Below, piece after piece: positions 1 through 11,344 of a stretch of 64,000 nucleotides of DNA. The notes under the pieces are model-generated. The model was not told the origin of the DNA, ran no database searches, and was given only the letters and a program-made list of their open reading frames with translations. The translations under genes and the position numbers were made by a program. The DNA is taken from the NCBI RefSeq assembly GCF_030864355.1, contig NC_083393.1, positions 2,170,001 through 2,234,000 on the forward strand. Reading direction: 5' to 3'. The first letter of the stretch is position 1, and every line of letters starts with the position of its first letter. This DNA is from Cutaneotrichosporon cavernicola. Lineage: Eukaryota > Basidiomycota > Tremellomycetes > Trichosporonales > Trichosporonaceae.

Positions 1-1805
1 GGGCGAGTCCGAGCTCTCAGGCGACGAGGGTGAGCCTATAGGGGAGGAGGAGGGCGATGTGTTGGCAATGAGCATGTGCAGATGCTCGGGCTCCACCTTG
101 GTGGACGAGGTACTGGGCCGGTCTCGCTCCAAGTATGTCGGCGGTTGTGACGCGTGGGACGGGCGGCGCGAGTCTTGGGACATCCGTTCTGCGGAAATGC
201 GTCGCTCGCGCTCCAGGCTGGTACGCGCACTGGGTCGAGAGAACGTACTCTCGCCATAACTGGCTTGCGTTTGGAGCCTGTGGAGGCTGGGCTTGGTCGG
301 AGAAGTTGAGGTGGATTGATGAGCACCTGGATAAAAGTCGGTACTTGTGTGGCTGCCACCGCTGCGGCGGAGGCTCTGGACTGGATGGGCCCGATCTATG
401 AGGCTGGGGTTGCGCTCGCGGGGTCTACCGGTATGATCCTCAGTGCTTAGGCCATTGATGATCGCCGTGGCTCTCGTTCTCTCGTTCTCCTCAGAGTAGG
501 CGTCACGGTGGCACAGCCCAGACTCTGGGGTACTGGAGAAGATCAGGACGTCGCGGGCGGTGGTGCGTGGAAGGAGGGGAACGGAGCCGACAAAGGTCAA
601 CTGGTTCGACTTGACAGCATCGGTGATCCCGAGGACGAGTAGGGGCTGGAGTCTGGGGGAGTTAGGCATCACAGTGAATGTAGCTCACCTGGCAATGACG
701 TCTCTCCTTACTCCGCCAGCCCCTGCGGGCCAGCGGCGGAGACCTGCGAGCCAGAACCGGTAGACCCCGGGATGAACCCAGCCCTCGAGCTTGATTGCCC
801 TAAAGTGTGAAGGGTTGGGTGACGGTGGTGGGCGGTGAAGATTAGTAATGGCACTCCGAATGGATGCGAGAAGCTGGCTCGAGAGCCGCTGCGGAGGGTT
901 GACCAGAGAGATCCGGTCAGGCACTTTCAGTTAGCAAGCTCACAGACAACTGACGTGGAAGGGTAACCGCGAAGAACAAAGGCGGCACTTCTTCAACGTT
1001 GGGCGTGTATGTGAAGAGAAGGTTGTGGGATTCGGGCTATTGTCAGATCCGATCGGGCTTATTCCCACCTTGGACACGGCTGGCTGGACTGTACCAACCA
1101 TTGTGTAGCCATGGTGAGCGAGAGCGCTGAAGATGACAAGTAGCAGGCGGATGGACCTGACGTCAGAGACGTTGCGGTTTGGACCCACTCGAGTTCCTGC
1201 GTCCCTTTGAGTCGCCAGACTTTGCCCTTCAACTCAGCCTTCCAGCACACTGGCATTTCGGGATGGCGTTTTACCACGTCCTCGAGTTCGTCGCTGCGTA
1301 CGGCGACTCCCGATTTCCAAGTCTGCAGCGCGGCGTCCACCTCTGGTACAACTGCGGCAGGGAAACCGGTGAGCTGCACTCCTGAGTCACCGGAAAGGAC
1401 GAGCAAGCCATGTTGCCTGTTCTGGCGATTCGGGTGCAGGGCCGGAATAATGTCTGGCGTGGTTGGATATGGGATATTCGGGGTAAGGATCGGCTCTACA
1501 TCTATCGAAACGCTGGGGAGACTGGGAGCTGGCTCTGTCCACAGTGGGAGCTTTGGGTTGACGTTATCCAGTCCAGCGAGCGCCTGGAGGTAGAGGTTGG
1601 TCTCAGAGGGGGAGAGGTTGAGAGTCGCCATGCGTGTCCCGGGCGCACCAAGCGGGGGGTGTGGGCCGTCGTCCGAGGACCCGTCCGCGTCGGCGTGGTG
1701 TATCTCAACGATGTCGGCGGATTCTCGGCGTACGTGGGTGGGGATGGCGGGCTCGGAGGCGGGCGCCTTGGGGCCCTTGCCTCGGACACGGCGAAACCAG
1801 CCCAT
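1..1805 (-). CDS. Conserved fungal protein with duplicated module, partial
   Basis: Function not recognised. I place exons at 1805-1189, 1156-1069, 1036-955, 923-689 and 652 to beyond the window edge; the phases agree and the introns are 32, 32, 31 and 36 nt. The protein starts MGWFRRVRGK, has a Pro/Ser-rich N-terminal part, then a region in which a similar pattern occurs twice. Each copy has a short strand (ELKGKVW; KLEGWVH), a Trp/Gly stretch, a hydrophobic helix-like segment (SIRLLLVIFSALAHHGY; VIARLQPLLVLGITDAV) and a short strand (MVGTV; TFVGSV). The link between copies contains PDRISLVNPPQRL. From memory this resembles a family of fungal proteins of unknown function with tandem copies of the module. 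The visible C-terminal tail is Ser/Arg/Pro-rich and probably disordered. The C-terminus lies outside the window. There is no signal peptide or membrane segment in the part seen. Confidence 0.7.
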
Positions 1806-3084
1806 GGCGTCGGAATGAATGTATTGAGGTTTGGAGGAATGAAGAGAGGCGTAGAGAGGAGAGGAGAAAGGAAAAATGTTTAGGCGATATGAGGGAGAGG
1901 GGGCCGACTAGGGGCTGTGCTAGGTGCGAGACGACGGTGCACGTTGGAAAAGGGAAGGCCAAGGGATCTAGTAGGTGCGGGGGGATCCGGTGGACACTCT
2001 ATAGCGAATGCGAGTTGAGCACGGGAGAAGCAGGTTGATATCGATGAGAACATGACGAATGTGAATTGGTGGGCCCGAGGTTGAATGGTCTCACTTTGTG
2101 AAGGCATTGTGTATCTGTGGAAACGAGTCATGGGAGAACGGCGAGGAAGCATCGACTGGGCCTAGATCCAGATTAGCAGATCGTCAGCATTGACATTTAA
2201 TGTGACGAGCGCGATTTGTACCCACGAGTGCCGAGCAGGATGCGTTGGTAGCTAAAAGCTGGCCGAATGGTTAACGAGGTGGACGTTGTCTGAATGCTCA
2301 ATGTTACTTTCAGTTGATCAGTTGACAATTAGGTCTCTGCAGTTCATGGTCTAGTCAGGAATTTAGAAAGCAAGGTCAGTGTCCAAGCGATCTGTGCGCT
2401 GTCAAGCCCTCTGATGTCCAAAGCCTCCCTTCTGCACAGTCACCTTCCCTCCACCCAACATGTCCCACTGCTGCGCCTCGCGCCTCATGACGCCCGTTGT
2501 GACAGTGTGATCAACTTTGGATCTTGCTTGCGCCCGTCGTCGTCGACATTGTTAAGGTTCTTAACAGTGCCATGGATCGAGAAGCAACCAAGTGAGGCGT
2601 GAGGAAGAGTGGGCGGGTTTGGTTGCAGGGGTTGTGGATTGTGGAATGGATGTTGGGACCAAACACAAACAGAGCGACTGAAATTACGGCTGCCTTGCAA
2701 GCCTATATCCCCATTGACTTTATCGGCTTGCATGGGCCCTTTGAGCCTGTTGGATCACTTGGATAAAAGGTAGCTACTGTTACCCTCACTTGGCCTGTGC
2801 CAAGTACATACTCCTCTCCTCTACCCGCAGCTCCGCAGTTTCAAAGGTAAATCCTAATAGCTTTCGCAGCACAGCTAATAGACCTGTTAATAGAACTTGC
2901 CCGCAGTTCAGGCACCAACCCCGTTTGTGCCTGACACTGACGTAATTTACCGCAGTAAAGCTAGATTCGCCAGATGGCCAAGTTGGTCTTGTTTCTAACT
3001 AATCATCACATCTTCAAGTTGATGTAACCTTAACCTCACAACGGGTGTCTTATCTTCTTGTCTTCTTCTTGACAGTCAGTCACA
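1806..3084. promoter_or_regulatory. Divergent intergenic region, 1.3 kb
   Basis: This separates two divergently transcribed genes and contains no ORF I can support. The proximal 300 bases before the SMP/C2 gene hold three short perfect inverted repeats: a six-base stem at 2788-2805, a seven-base stem at 2909-2933 and a five-base stem at 2946-2959. They may lie in the 5' leader. A TATA-like stretch, GGATAAAAGG, is at 2761-2770. Confidence 0.4.
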
Positions 3085-6000
3085 ATGGCCACAGAACCAC
3101 CACCAAACGCAAACCTCTTGTCAACCCATTCAAGGAACCTGGCCACACCACCACCCCTCCCACCTCGGACGCCGCCAGTCACGTTGACGTCGAGCGATGC
3201 CCGCTTGCCAGCGCCTGTGAACAACGGGCACCTTCCTCCATCCCCAAATGCAGAAGCAGCCATCATACCACTCAAGACCAGCTCGGACAGCACGCCTGAG
3301 GGTCGCAACGCGACCACATCTCAAGTTGACGCGCTCGAATCGGCTCCGGCCCGACTAAGCACACCTCCTCAGAACATATCAAGCAACTTGCTTGACCTCC
3401 CAAAGATGCTGCCGATCCCTCCCCGTCAATCTTCCCGTCTGTCCCCCCCACGCCGGTCTTCACCGCTGCGAGATCCGCCTCCACTTCCTCCCCGACAGCG
3501 GAGCCCAATTCTGGGGCAGCCCACGCCTGTGTCCAAGCAGCAGCTCGACGAGTCGTCGGACGCTCTCCCTCCTGGGCAGCCGACGCAATCCTCCAACACC
3601 GACTCACCATCTACGGCTCACCAAGATAAAGGTGACCCGCTTCGATCAAACCTGAGCGCTAAAGAGATCCACACCAAGGCCGTGCACCATGTCGAGGCGA
3701 GCGAGCCTTCCCTAACTATCCTTGGCATCACGCCGTTGATGTGGGCCGGACTCGCCATCTTCTTCCTATTGGGCATCAAGCTGTTGGGCTGGCACAAGTT
3801 TTCCCTGATTGCTGCATGTGGCTTGGCCCCCGTCGCTGCACTCTGGCTCCTCCCGCTTCCCTCGTTCTCTCACAACGAGCCTTCACTTCCACCGCAGCCT
3901 GCTGACAATGTTGGATGGATGTAAGAGCCCGGAAGAATGCGCTGACGTTAGCAACCATACGCTGCGAACGCTGTTTCCGTTGGTCTCGACTGACGTCCTG
4001 ACGCCATTTGTCGACTTGCTTGAGGACGCCCTCGTCCAGCAGGTGCCGCCCATTGTGGTATGTGATAAGGCATTCCATGCTCACAATAGACATCCGTCCG
4101 CTGCACTGACGTGTCCCTGGGCAGGGAGCCGATCCAGCTCACGTCGCTCCGCACGATCACAGACGATGAGTGGTTCGCGAGTATCGCACAGGGGGCGGCC
4201 GCCACAGGGAAGGGTCACTCTGGAACTCGATCTAATGCGTTGCCTTCGACACTTGCAAAAGGCGGGGAGACTGGCGGTGAGACGACCCAAGCTTCGGACC
4301 TGAGCGACTTTGGCCCCGAAACGGCGAGCGACACGTCGGGCGCTTGGAGAAGGACGCACGTGAGGACTGTCTCGGGCGCTTCTAACAGGTCAAACAAGGC
4401 GACCAAGTCTATTGGTCCATTGGGAACCAAGGGATCAGCTGAAGCCAAGCCTGTACGGCCACTCTCTGTCTCCAGCCAGTTCTCCCTGGGCAAGGAGACT
4501 GCCAAGCTGCGAAAGCGCGACAACATCGTGCGACGCCTCCGGCGAGGACGGCACCGTCACGACGAGGGGCTCGACGAGTTCGACGAGTGTGTAGACGAGG
4601 AGCTCAACTTCGACGAGCTCCAGAAAGGCGGCGCGAAGGGCTTCTACGTAAACTACGAGGTGTCGTTCACGTACCGCAGCACGCGCGAGATGAGCAAGAC
4701 AGGCACCGGTCTGCACATGCTTGCATACTTTGGCTGGGGCGTCAAGGGCCTCGGCGGTTCTGAAATCCCCGTGTTCATCGATGTGTTGCAACTGAACGGC
4801 ACGCTGCGGCTGCGGCTGCTGCTCAGTCCGTCACCGCCGTTTGCGCGCGAGGCGCAGTTCACATTCGTCAAGATGCCCGAGTTTGACATCTCGGCCCGTC
4901 CCCTGCGCAACTTCGGCTTTGGATCCGTTAACGCCATGGATATTCCGCTCCTCAAGACTTACGTGCAGAAGTCGATAGCCCAGGTAGCGGGATCCTTCGT
5001 CTCGCCGCGCCACTTTCACCTCGATGTCAACCGCCTCTTGCTCGGTAAGGACGCGGCCATGCGCACCAAGGCTGTCGGCGTCCTGTATCTCATGATCCAT
5101 GGGTGCGATGACCTTCCTCGCACGGACACGTTGGGCTCATGCGACCCGTATGTTGCCGTGTCGTTCTCCAAGTTCGATAAGCCGCTGTTCTCAACGCGTA
5201 CGATTGTCAACACGCTCGACCCGGTGTTCGAAGAGCCAGCCTTCTTGCTGGTGTCGAGTGAGAGCATCGAGGTCGGTGAGCAGCTGCTGCTAAAGGTGTG
5301 GGACTCGGACAGGTTTTCCATGGACGACTCGATTGGACAGGTGAAGGTTGACATTGCTGAGATCATCGAGCTCTCAGAGCGGACAAACCACGGGTATGAG
5401 CTGTTCCGACGGCACGACGATCTTATGCCTGAGCAGCCGGGCATGCGTGCGCAGGGCCAAATCGACTGGAGTGTGCGCTTCTTCCCGCTTTGGCAGGTCC
5501 CCGTGAGCGAGTTCCACCGCCGCCTTGAGGCAATCAGGGACCGGCGGGGCGACGACGACAAGACCGTTGCGCCATGGTGGCTGAAGTGGCTCGATGACTG
5601 GATCGAGAAGCCCGAATGGGAGCTGGAGCGTGCTAAGCGCCGCAAGGAGATGGTCGACAACTTCACTGGCGAACGGGAACGCGACGAGATCGAGGCAGCG
5701 ATGCCGCCGACGGACGAGTTCCCCTCGGGCGTCCTCCAATTCCACGTACACCAATGTGCCGAGCTCGAGATGTACCCCGACGCAGGTACATTCTCGGGCA
5801 GCAACATCAGCCGGCGCAAGAGCCCGGCGTCGGGGAAGCCGGCGCTGAGCGACGTCATCGACCGAGCACCCGGCGAGAACCCCGAACCGCCCAGCGCTTA
5901 TGCCGAGGTCCACTTGAACGACAAGTACGTGTTCCGCACGCGGACAAAGCGCGTGAACCCGCAGCCGTACTTCAACGCGCTGAGCGAGCGGTTCATCTGC

Positions 6001-7203
6001 GACTGGCGAGAAGCGCGTATAAGGTTTGTCGTCAAAGATGAGCGGGACCGAGAGCACGATCCGATCATCGGCATCGTAAGCTTGCGTCTGCGCGACGTGC
6101 TCTCAAGCTGTTCCCAAACGACGAGATGGTTCCCGATCGTCGGCGGTCTCGGCTTCGGCAAGCTCCGCATCTCGCTGTTATTCAAACCAGTCGACATCAA
6201 GCTCCCGCGTGGCCTGAGCTCGTTCGACGTGTGTACGTTCGAGATGGCACGCTTGCAGACGACCGACTTTGAGGAGGCACTCGGCAAGATGCCCTGCATG
6301 GTGATTGAGAGCGAGTATGACCGGGTGATTTTACAAGGCCCCGCAGAGGAGGCGGGATACCACGAGGACGACGAGGGCAACGGGCGCCCGCGCAGCGGAA
6401 CGGTAACCAGCGTGACAGCCAAGCGCCTCTCGGATCGGCCATTCACAATGCCGCGAGTGCAGGACGCGGCCCTCGGGTGGGACCTGCCTTCTCCCGTCCG
6501 CTTGGCTGTGCAGTATCGTCACAGCTGCAGCATGGTGCTAAGCCTTGTAACGCGGCGCAGGCTCCAGAAGAACCGTGTGCATGCGCTCGCAGTGCTCTCC
6601 CTCACTGGCGTTCCAGACAACGAGGTGACGCAGCGCACTGTGCCTGTCTTTGCTACGGCCAGCGTAGAAGACGCAATGCGTGCCAACGCGGCGTATGTGG
6701 CACACGCCGCTCTCGCGAACGCTGCACCGCCCAATCTTCCGGAATACGTCCAGGCCATCGGCTTCATCAAGGTGGAGTTTGCGCTTCATCCTGGCGTGAG
6801 TCGCGCGCACCGCAAGCTCGGCAAGCGCGACCTCAGATTCAAGGCTGTGTACGATGGGTGGGAGGCGACACGCCTCCTCCAACATCCCCACGAGACGGAA
6901 GACGGGGCGAGCGAGAGCAGCGATGTCGAGCTGAGCGCCGACGAGGTCGCGAGCGGCAAAGAGAGCGCCGAGGCTATGCGTAATGACGACGTGCGTTCTC
7001 TGCGCGAAGGGCGCAGTCATGTCAAGGCACTACACAAGAACAACAAGGGTATATTCCAGCTCAAGATTGCGCGCACGGGCAAGTTTGTCAAGGACAAGGT
7101 GCAGGCGCGGGTGCTGAGTACGACGGGTAAAACGAACCTCGCGCAGCGCCCGCACGGCGCCGACGTGCATGTGGAGGAGGAGGGGGTGAGTAGGGTGGGT
7201 TAG
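3085..7203 (+). CDS. Tricalbin / extended-synaptotagmin-like SMP and C2 domain protein
   Basis: Exons 3085-3920, 3952-4057 and 4090-7203 join in phase across introns of 31 and 32 nt, giving 1,351 residues. Residues 1-205 are Pro/Ser-rich. A hydrophobic pair or hairpin at about 210-262 (ITPLMWAGLAIFFLLGI, then SLIAACGLAPVAALWLL) should anchor it in the ER. An SMP-like lipid-transfer region starts right after (NHTLRTLFPLVSTDVLTPF) and runs to about 630. Two C2 domains follow. The first, near 640-760, has likely calcium ligands (DDLPRTDTLGSCDPYV and WDSDRFSMDDS). The second is near 857-1000. The C-terminal 300 residues contain an acidic patch and basic ends. In yeast and animals this architecture tethers ER to plasma membrane and moves lipids. 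The splice joins matter: without them the membrane anchor and SMP region look like separate ORFs. The ATG at 3085 has A-rich context and is the first usable start. Confidence 0.88.
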
Positions 7204-7290
7204 AAGAGTAGGTTTATATTGTTTCGACACCAATGGTCGGTTTGTAATGTTAATTTCGTGTACGACATGCATACAACGCTCTTGTCACAC

Positions 7291-10200
7291 CTAGTCGTCT
7301 AGGAGATCGATGAGTCCGCGGCCCGCTGGACGGCGCACACCACCAGGTGGAGGCGGGAGGAGGGCCGAGAATCCCTGCGGGCCTCTGGTGGGGGGAGGGG
7401 ATAAAGGTTCCACCACAGGCGAGAGGGGTGCGACCTCGCCAACACCGTCTTTGGCGTGAACGGCCGCCATGAGGGTGAGAGTTGCGCGGTGGTCTACGCT
7501 CGGTGTGCGCCGCGAGGTGGGGGTAGGCGATGCTCCGACGACGGGGAGCGGTCTACCGGCAGCAGAGTCGGCGAACGAGCTTTGCCGGCTCTTGGTCAGG
7601 CCGGTGGGTAAACCTATAGGTCGCACAAACACTGGCGGCGAGTGAGACATCGTGCGGCTCAAACTCGAGTTTCTGCTCAACGACGCCCCGGCTGCCGAAG
7701 CATGTCCTGGCAGAGCTGAGAAGGCACTGGCCCCCGGGCTCTTCTCGATTGGCGTGGGAGGGATGGATTTCGCGATGGGCGTCGGGGCGGCCGAGGAGGG
7801 CGCCTTGGCGGGCGTGAGGGACTCGAAGGCCGTGAAGTCGAATGGGTCGAACTGGGGGGAACGCTGGGTGGGGGGTGGGCTTTCTGGCTTGGCTGGTTGG
7901 GCTGGCTGAGGTTGGGGCCGCGGAGCACCGAACGAGCTGTATGCTGGTGCGTTGAATGATCCGAAGTCCGGCGTCGCGTCCGTGTCGAAGCCCGTCGAGG
8001 CCGCGTTGAACACACTTGTGCTGTCCCCGAAGTCGGCGAAGTCTCCAAAGTCATCATCAGTCGTAGTGGGGGCATCAAAGTTGCCAAAGTCGCCAAAGTC
8101 TCCAAAGTCGTCGTCCGACGCTGGAGGAGCCATGGTGTGAGCGGAGGGAGTCTCAAGGGCGGGAGGAGGCACGGAACCGTCTTGGAAAGCGAAGGGAGGA
8201 AGGGCGAAGGACGGGGAGGCGGAGGGAGGTGGTGATACCGCGAAGGACGCGGGGTGGGATATCGGCGGCGGGGAGGGTGTGAGAGCTGCGATGCCTGGTC
8301 GGAGCGGGGCCATGCCGCCCATGCCGGGGGGAGGAGAGGGTGCCAATGCGGCCATGCTCATGCCCATGCTTGGTGGAAGGGATGGAGCCAGCGCGGCCAT
8401 ACCCATGCCCATGCGTGAGGCTGCTGGTGGTTGAGCGGGAGCGAGTGCAGCAATGCCCATACCCGTGCCCATAGGGGGAGGAGACGGTGCAAGTGGTTCC
8501 ACACTCGTTCCCGACGGAGGGGGTGACGGAGCGAGTGCCGCCATACCAAACAAGTCTGACTTGGGTGGTGAAGGCGGCGGGTCCAGTCCGAAGTTGAGGT
8601 CGCCGAAGCCAAAGTCCTTCGGCGGTGGGGGAGGCGAGGTGGCCTTCTTGCGCGACATGCCGCCCATCCCACTCGCGCTGGACCCGTGGCGCGCGTGTGC
8701 GCCAAGTGCCGGACCAGAGGGGCCGTACCGTGGCCGCTCAGGGGTGGGTGGGTTGAGGGGCATCGGCGGATTGAGTGTGGGGCGGAGAGGAGGGGTAGCG
8801 CTGTGGGTCGGCTGGAGACCTGTGCCCATAATGGGTGGGGTGGCCGTACGGCCGGGTTGGAGGCTACCCCTCACGGGCGGGGTCGGGGCGCGCAGAGGTT
8901 GGAGGGGAGGGGTGGCGATGCGTGGTGGGGAGAGCCTGACGGCCGAGGCGGGAGTAGATGCGCGGAGGTCGTCCCATGCGAATCCGCTCGAGCTTGACTG
9001 TGTTGGCTTTGCCGGAGCTGGGACGTCGTCAAAGTCAAGGCTGGAGAAGAGGTCGAATGCGTCATTCCTCGGCGGCGCGCCCATGCTCGGCCTGCCCGAG
9101 GTCGATCCCGAGCGCGGTGGAGGCGCGAGCGGCGCGGGTAATGGTACCTCCTTCTTCAGGGAGAGTACCTCGTCGATGCTCATGCCGCCGCCGAGGAGGT
9201 CCGGCCCAGCCATCGAAGGGACTTGGTCGAGGAACGCAAAGTCGCTCTCGCCAAGTTCGAACTCCTTGTCCTTGTCCTCTTCCTCCTTCCTCTCCTCCTT
9301 CCGGCCCCACCGGAAAAGGCGGGACATGCGGGACGTCTCGGCCTTTTTGTCTGGCATGTCGGGGGGAAGGACGGGCTCCGCGGGGCCAGAGAGGGGAGAG
9401 GGGCTCGAGATCGATCCAGCGCGGGGGACAGAAGCTATCGACGCCCGGGCAGACGTCGATGGACGCGGGTCGGCGGGCGTACCGGGTCTCGATGCGATGC
9501 TGGGCGGCTTGCTGCGCGCTGGGGCCGGCCCGCTGGCGATGCCCGCCGTGTCGATGTCGGTCTTGACCTCGAGCACGCCGCCCCCGGAAGTCACGAGCGG
9601 CTTGGGCGTTGCCTGCCGCCGCCAGAAACCCCATCCCTTCGCCTGTTCCGGCTCGGCCTGTATCGCGGGCCCAGCAGCCTCAGGCTCGCCTAGGCGCGAG
9701 CGGGCTGCCCAGCCCTCCAACCCAGGCCCGAAATCGAGTCCGCCGCCTTCAGCGCGTCGCTGACGCGGAGCGCGCAGGAGCGTCATTGTGTTCGGGGGTG
9801 CGCGGCTCAGGGCCTGCGCGTACCGCTCACGCGTCGCTGAGTGGCCGAACGTGAAGCTCGTATCAGGCACCTCGGTGAGGCCGCGCAGAGTCTCGCCCAC
9901 GTCCTCCTGGAGCGTGCGCGCGTTGTCATCTAGCGCCCTCTCCGCCTCTTCAGAAGCCTCGAGTTTGTTCTCGCCAATGACAATCTCGGCGACTTCCTCC
10001 CATCCCCTCCGGAGACGCATTACGCGTTCGTGGGGTGCGCGAGCGTCCGCAGCCGCTAGGCGCCGCTGCGCCGCCTCCCAGTCCAGTTCTTGCTGTGTCT
10101 GTTTCGGCGGCGACTCGGCGCGCGGAACATCGCCCCATCCACCGTACGCCTCTTCCTTCCATCCCCCTTCGTCTTTCCAGCTCGTATCGCCCCAACCACC

Positions 10201-11028
10201 AGCATCTTCGTCCTCGACGTCGACGTCGGCGAACCCGCCGAAATCAGATCCAAACGACGCGCTACGCTCCAATTCGGGGGGTACGCCGAGCTTGGGCTCT
10301 TTGGGGGAGGTGGGACTGAAGGGCGTGGCGAAGCCTGCGCCGAGGTCGGCTGTATCAAATGCGACGGAAGGGACGGCGGGAGGGGAGGGGGATGTGACGT
10401 CTTCCGATACGCGCGGGCTCTCAAAGGATACGCTGCCGGGCCGCGAGTCGGAAAGGGGAGGGAGGTCGGCGCTACCCGGCCGCGAGAAGGCCTCCGCCTC
10501 AAGAGAAACGCGGGGAAGCTCGCCGCTCAGACGTAGGTCGGTGCTTAGTACCCGCGAGAGAGCTTCCACGGACTTGCGAGGCGACGTGGACGTGGGCGGG
10601 GAGGGAGATGGTTCGCGCTCAAGCCCTTGCTCTGCTGGCATTGGTTTGGACGGCTCGCCCCATCCCGCGTCGAGGTCGAGGGAGGGTGATCTGAGTCGAC
10701 CATGTTCATCCGGAGGTGCGGGCGCAGGTGCAGGTGCAGGCTTGGGCGTGCCCCATCCCACGTCGTCCCACCCGTCAAGTTTGGGTACGCGGCTCTGAAA
10801 GCCGAGGCCGGTACTCAGTGGCGAGGAGGAGAGAGTTACTTGCGATAGTTTGCTGGGGCTCTTTGGGGAGAAACGTGTGGGAGATGGTGAACGGGGTGGT
10901 TTGGGTGTCACTGTTGACTTGGCCCAGGGGTCGAGGTCGACGGGTTCGGGAGATGGCGTCGACGTTGGCATGCGCATCTTATCCGCTGGGGCCGAGGGCT
11001 TGCCCCACGCCGCCCAGGGGTCTTCCAT
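7291..11028 (-). CDS. Large disordered Pro/Ser-rich protein with DFGDF motifs
   Basis: A single open frame of 1,245 codons. An in-frame start 40 codons upstream exists, but I choose the ATG at 11028 because the protein then begins MEDPWAAWGKPS, a motif-like N-terminus, and the longer version would use most of the divergent promoter. Almost the whole protein is low complexity (Pro, Ser, Gly, Ala, Met), with tandem variants of LAPSPPP around residues 860-960. Near residues 980-1040 there is a run of acidic Phe motifs (DDDFGDFGDFGNF, then DDDFGDFADFGD). The protein ends LIDLLDD, which resembles a clathrin-box or acidic di-leucine element. A more ordered, charged stretch of about 120 residues around 370-490 contains EVAEIVIGENKLEASEEAE. 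Short Phe motifs of this kind bind AP-1 gamma-ear or GGA GAE domains in aftiphilin-type proteins, so I infer a clathrin-adaptor accessory role. No globular domain was recognised. Confidence 0.75.
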   Translation of the reverse strand: MEDPWAAWGKPSAPADKMRMPTSTPSPEPVDLDPWAKSTVTPKPPRSPSPTRFSPKSPSKLSQVTLSSSPLSTGLGFQSRVPKLDGWDDVGWGTPKPAPAPAPAPPDEHGRLRSPSLDLDAGWGEPSKPMPAEQGLEREPSPSPPTSTSPRKSVEALSRVLSTDLRLSGELPRVSLEAEAFSRPGSADLPPLSDSRPGSVSFESPRVSEDVTSPSPPAVPSVAFDTADLGAGFATPFSPTSPKEPKLGVPPELERSASFGSDFGGFADVDVEDEDAGGWGDTSWKDEGGWKEEAYGGWGDVPRAESPPKQTQQELDWEAAQRRLAAADARAPHERVMRLRRGWEEVAEIVIGENKLEASEEAERALDDNARTLQEDVGETLRGLTEVPDTSFTFGHSATRERYAQALSRAPPNTMTLLRAPRQRRAEGGGLDFGPGLEGWAARSRLGEPEAAGPAIQAEPEQAKGWGFWRRQATPKPLVTSGGGVLEVKTDIDTAGIASGPAPARSKPPSIASRPGTPADPRPSTSARASIASVPRAGSISSPSPLSGPAEPVLPPDMPDKKAETSRMSRLFRWGRKEERKEEEDKDKEFELGESDFAFLDQVPSMAGPDLLGGGMSIDEVLSLKKEVPLPAPLAPPPRSGSTSGRPSMGAPPRNDAFDLFSSLDFDDVPAPAKPTQSSSSGFAWDDLRASTPASAVRLSPPRIATPPLQPLRAPTPPVRGSLQPGRTATPPIMGTGLQPTHSATPPLRPTLNPPMPLNPPTPERPRYGPSGPALGAHARHGSSASGMGGMSRKKATSPPPPPKDFGFGDLNFGLDPPPSPPKSDLFGMAALAPSPPPSGTSVEPLAPSPPPMGTGMGIAALAPAQPPAASRMGMGMAALAPSLPPSMGMSMAALAPSPPPGMGGMAPLRPGIAALTPSPPPISHPASFAVSPPPSASPSFALPPFAFQDGSVPPPALETPSAHTMAPPASDDDFGDFGDFGNFDAPTTTDDDFGDFADFGDSTSVFNAASTGFDTDATPDFGSFNAPAYSSFGAPRPQPQPAQPAKPESPPPTQRSPQFDPFDFTAFESLTPAKAPSSAAPTPIAKSIPPTPIEKSPGASAFSALPGHASAAGASLSRNSSLSRTMSHSPPVFVRPIGLPTGLTKSRQSSFADSAAGRPLPVVGASPTPTSRRTPSVDHRATLTLMAAVHAKDGVGEVAPLSPVVEPLSPPPTRGPQGFSALLPPPPGGVRRPAGRGLIDLLDD

Positions 11029-11344
11029 TATCGCTGGGCGGCTGGTGTTGAGAGATGGAGAGATGAGAAGTCGGCAAGTCGCAAGATATCGACGTGTTGG
11101 AATACGGCATGGGCGTTTCGGGCTTCCTCCACCCAGACAGACAGACACAGGGCATCTCCAACTTGAACTTGGCCACTCGCTCTGTGTTCATCCATCTTTC
11201 CATCATATCACTCCACGACTTGACGTCTCTGTATCTCCACGTCTCCACGCCTCTGTATCTTCACGTCTTCACGTCTCCACGCCTCTACGCCTCCACAGTC
11301 CATCAACTCATCCGATATCTATCCGTTCTCTTCCTCACATCGCC
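11029..11344. promoter_or_regulatory. Shared divergent promoter with pyrimidine-rich leader
   Basis: A 316-bp gap lies between divergent starts at 11028 and 11345. On the side of the small ORF, 11221-11296 is a pyrimidine-rich imperfect repeat built from CACGTCT, CCACGCCTCT and GTATCT words. It is probably the transcribed leader. Confidence 0.5.

Noticed and set aside
8453..9763. Plus-strand frame of 436 codons opposite the disordered protein
   Set aside because: Gly/Ser/Arg-rich antisense of a Pro/Ser-rich gene; no protein-like features.
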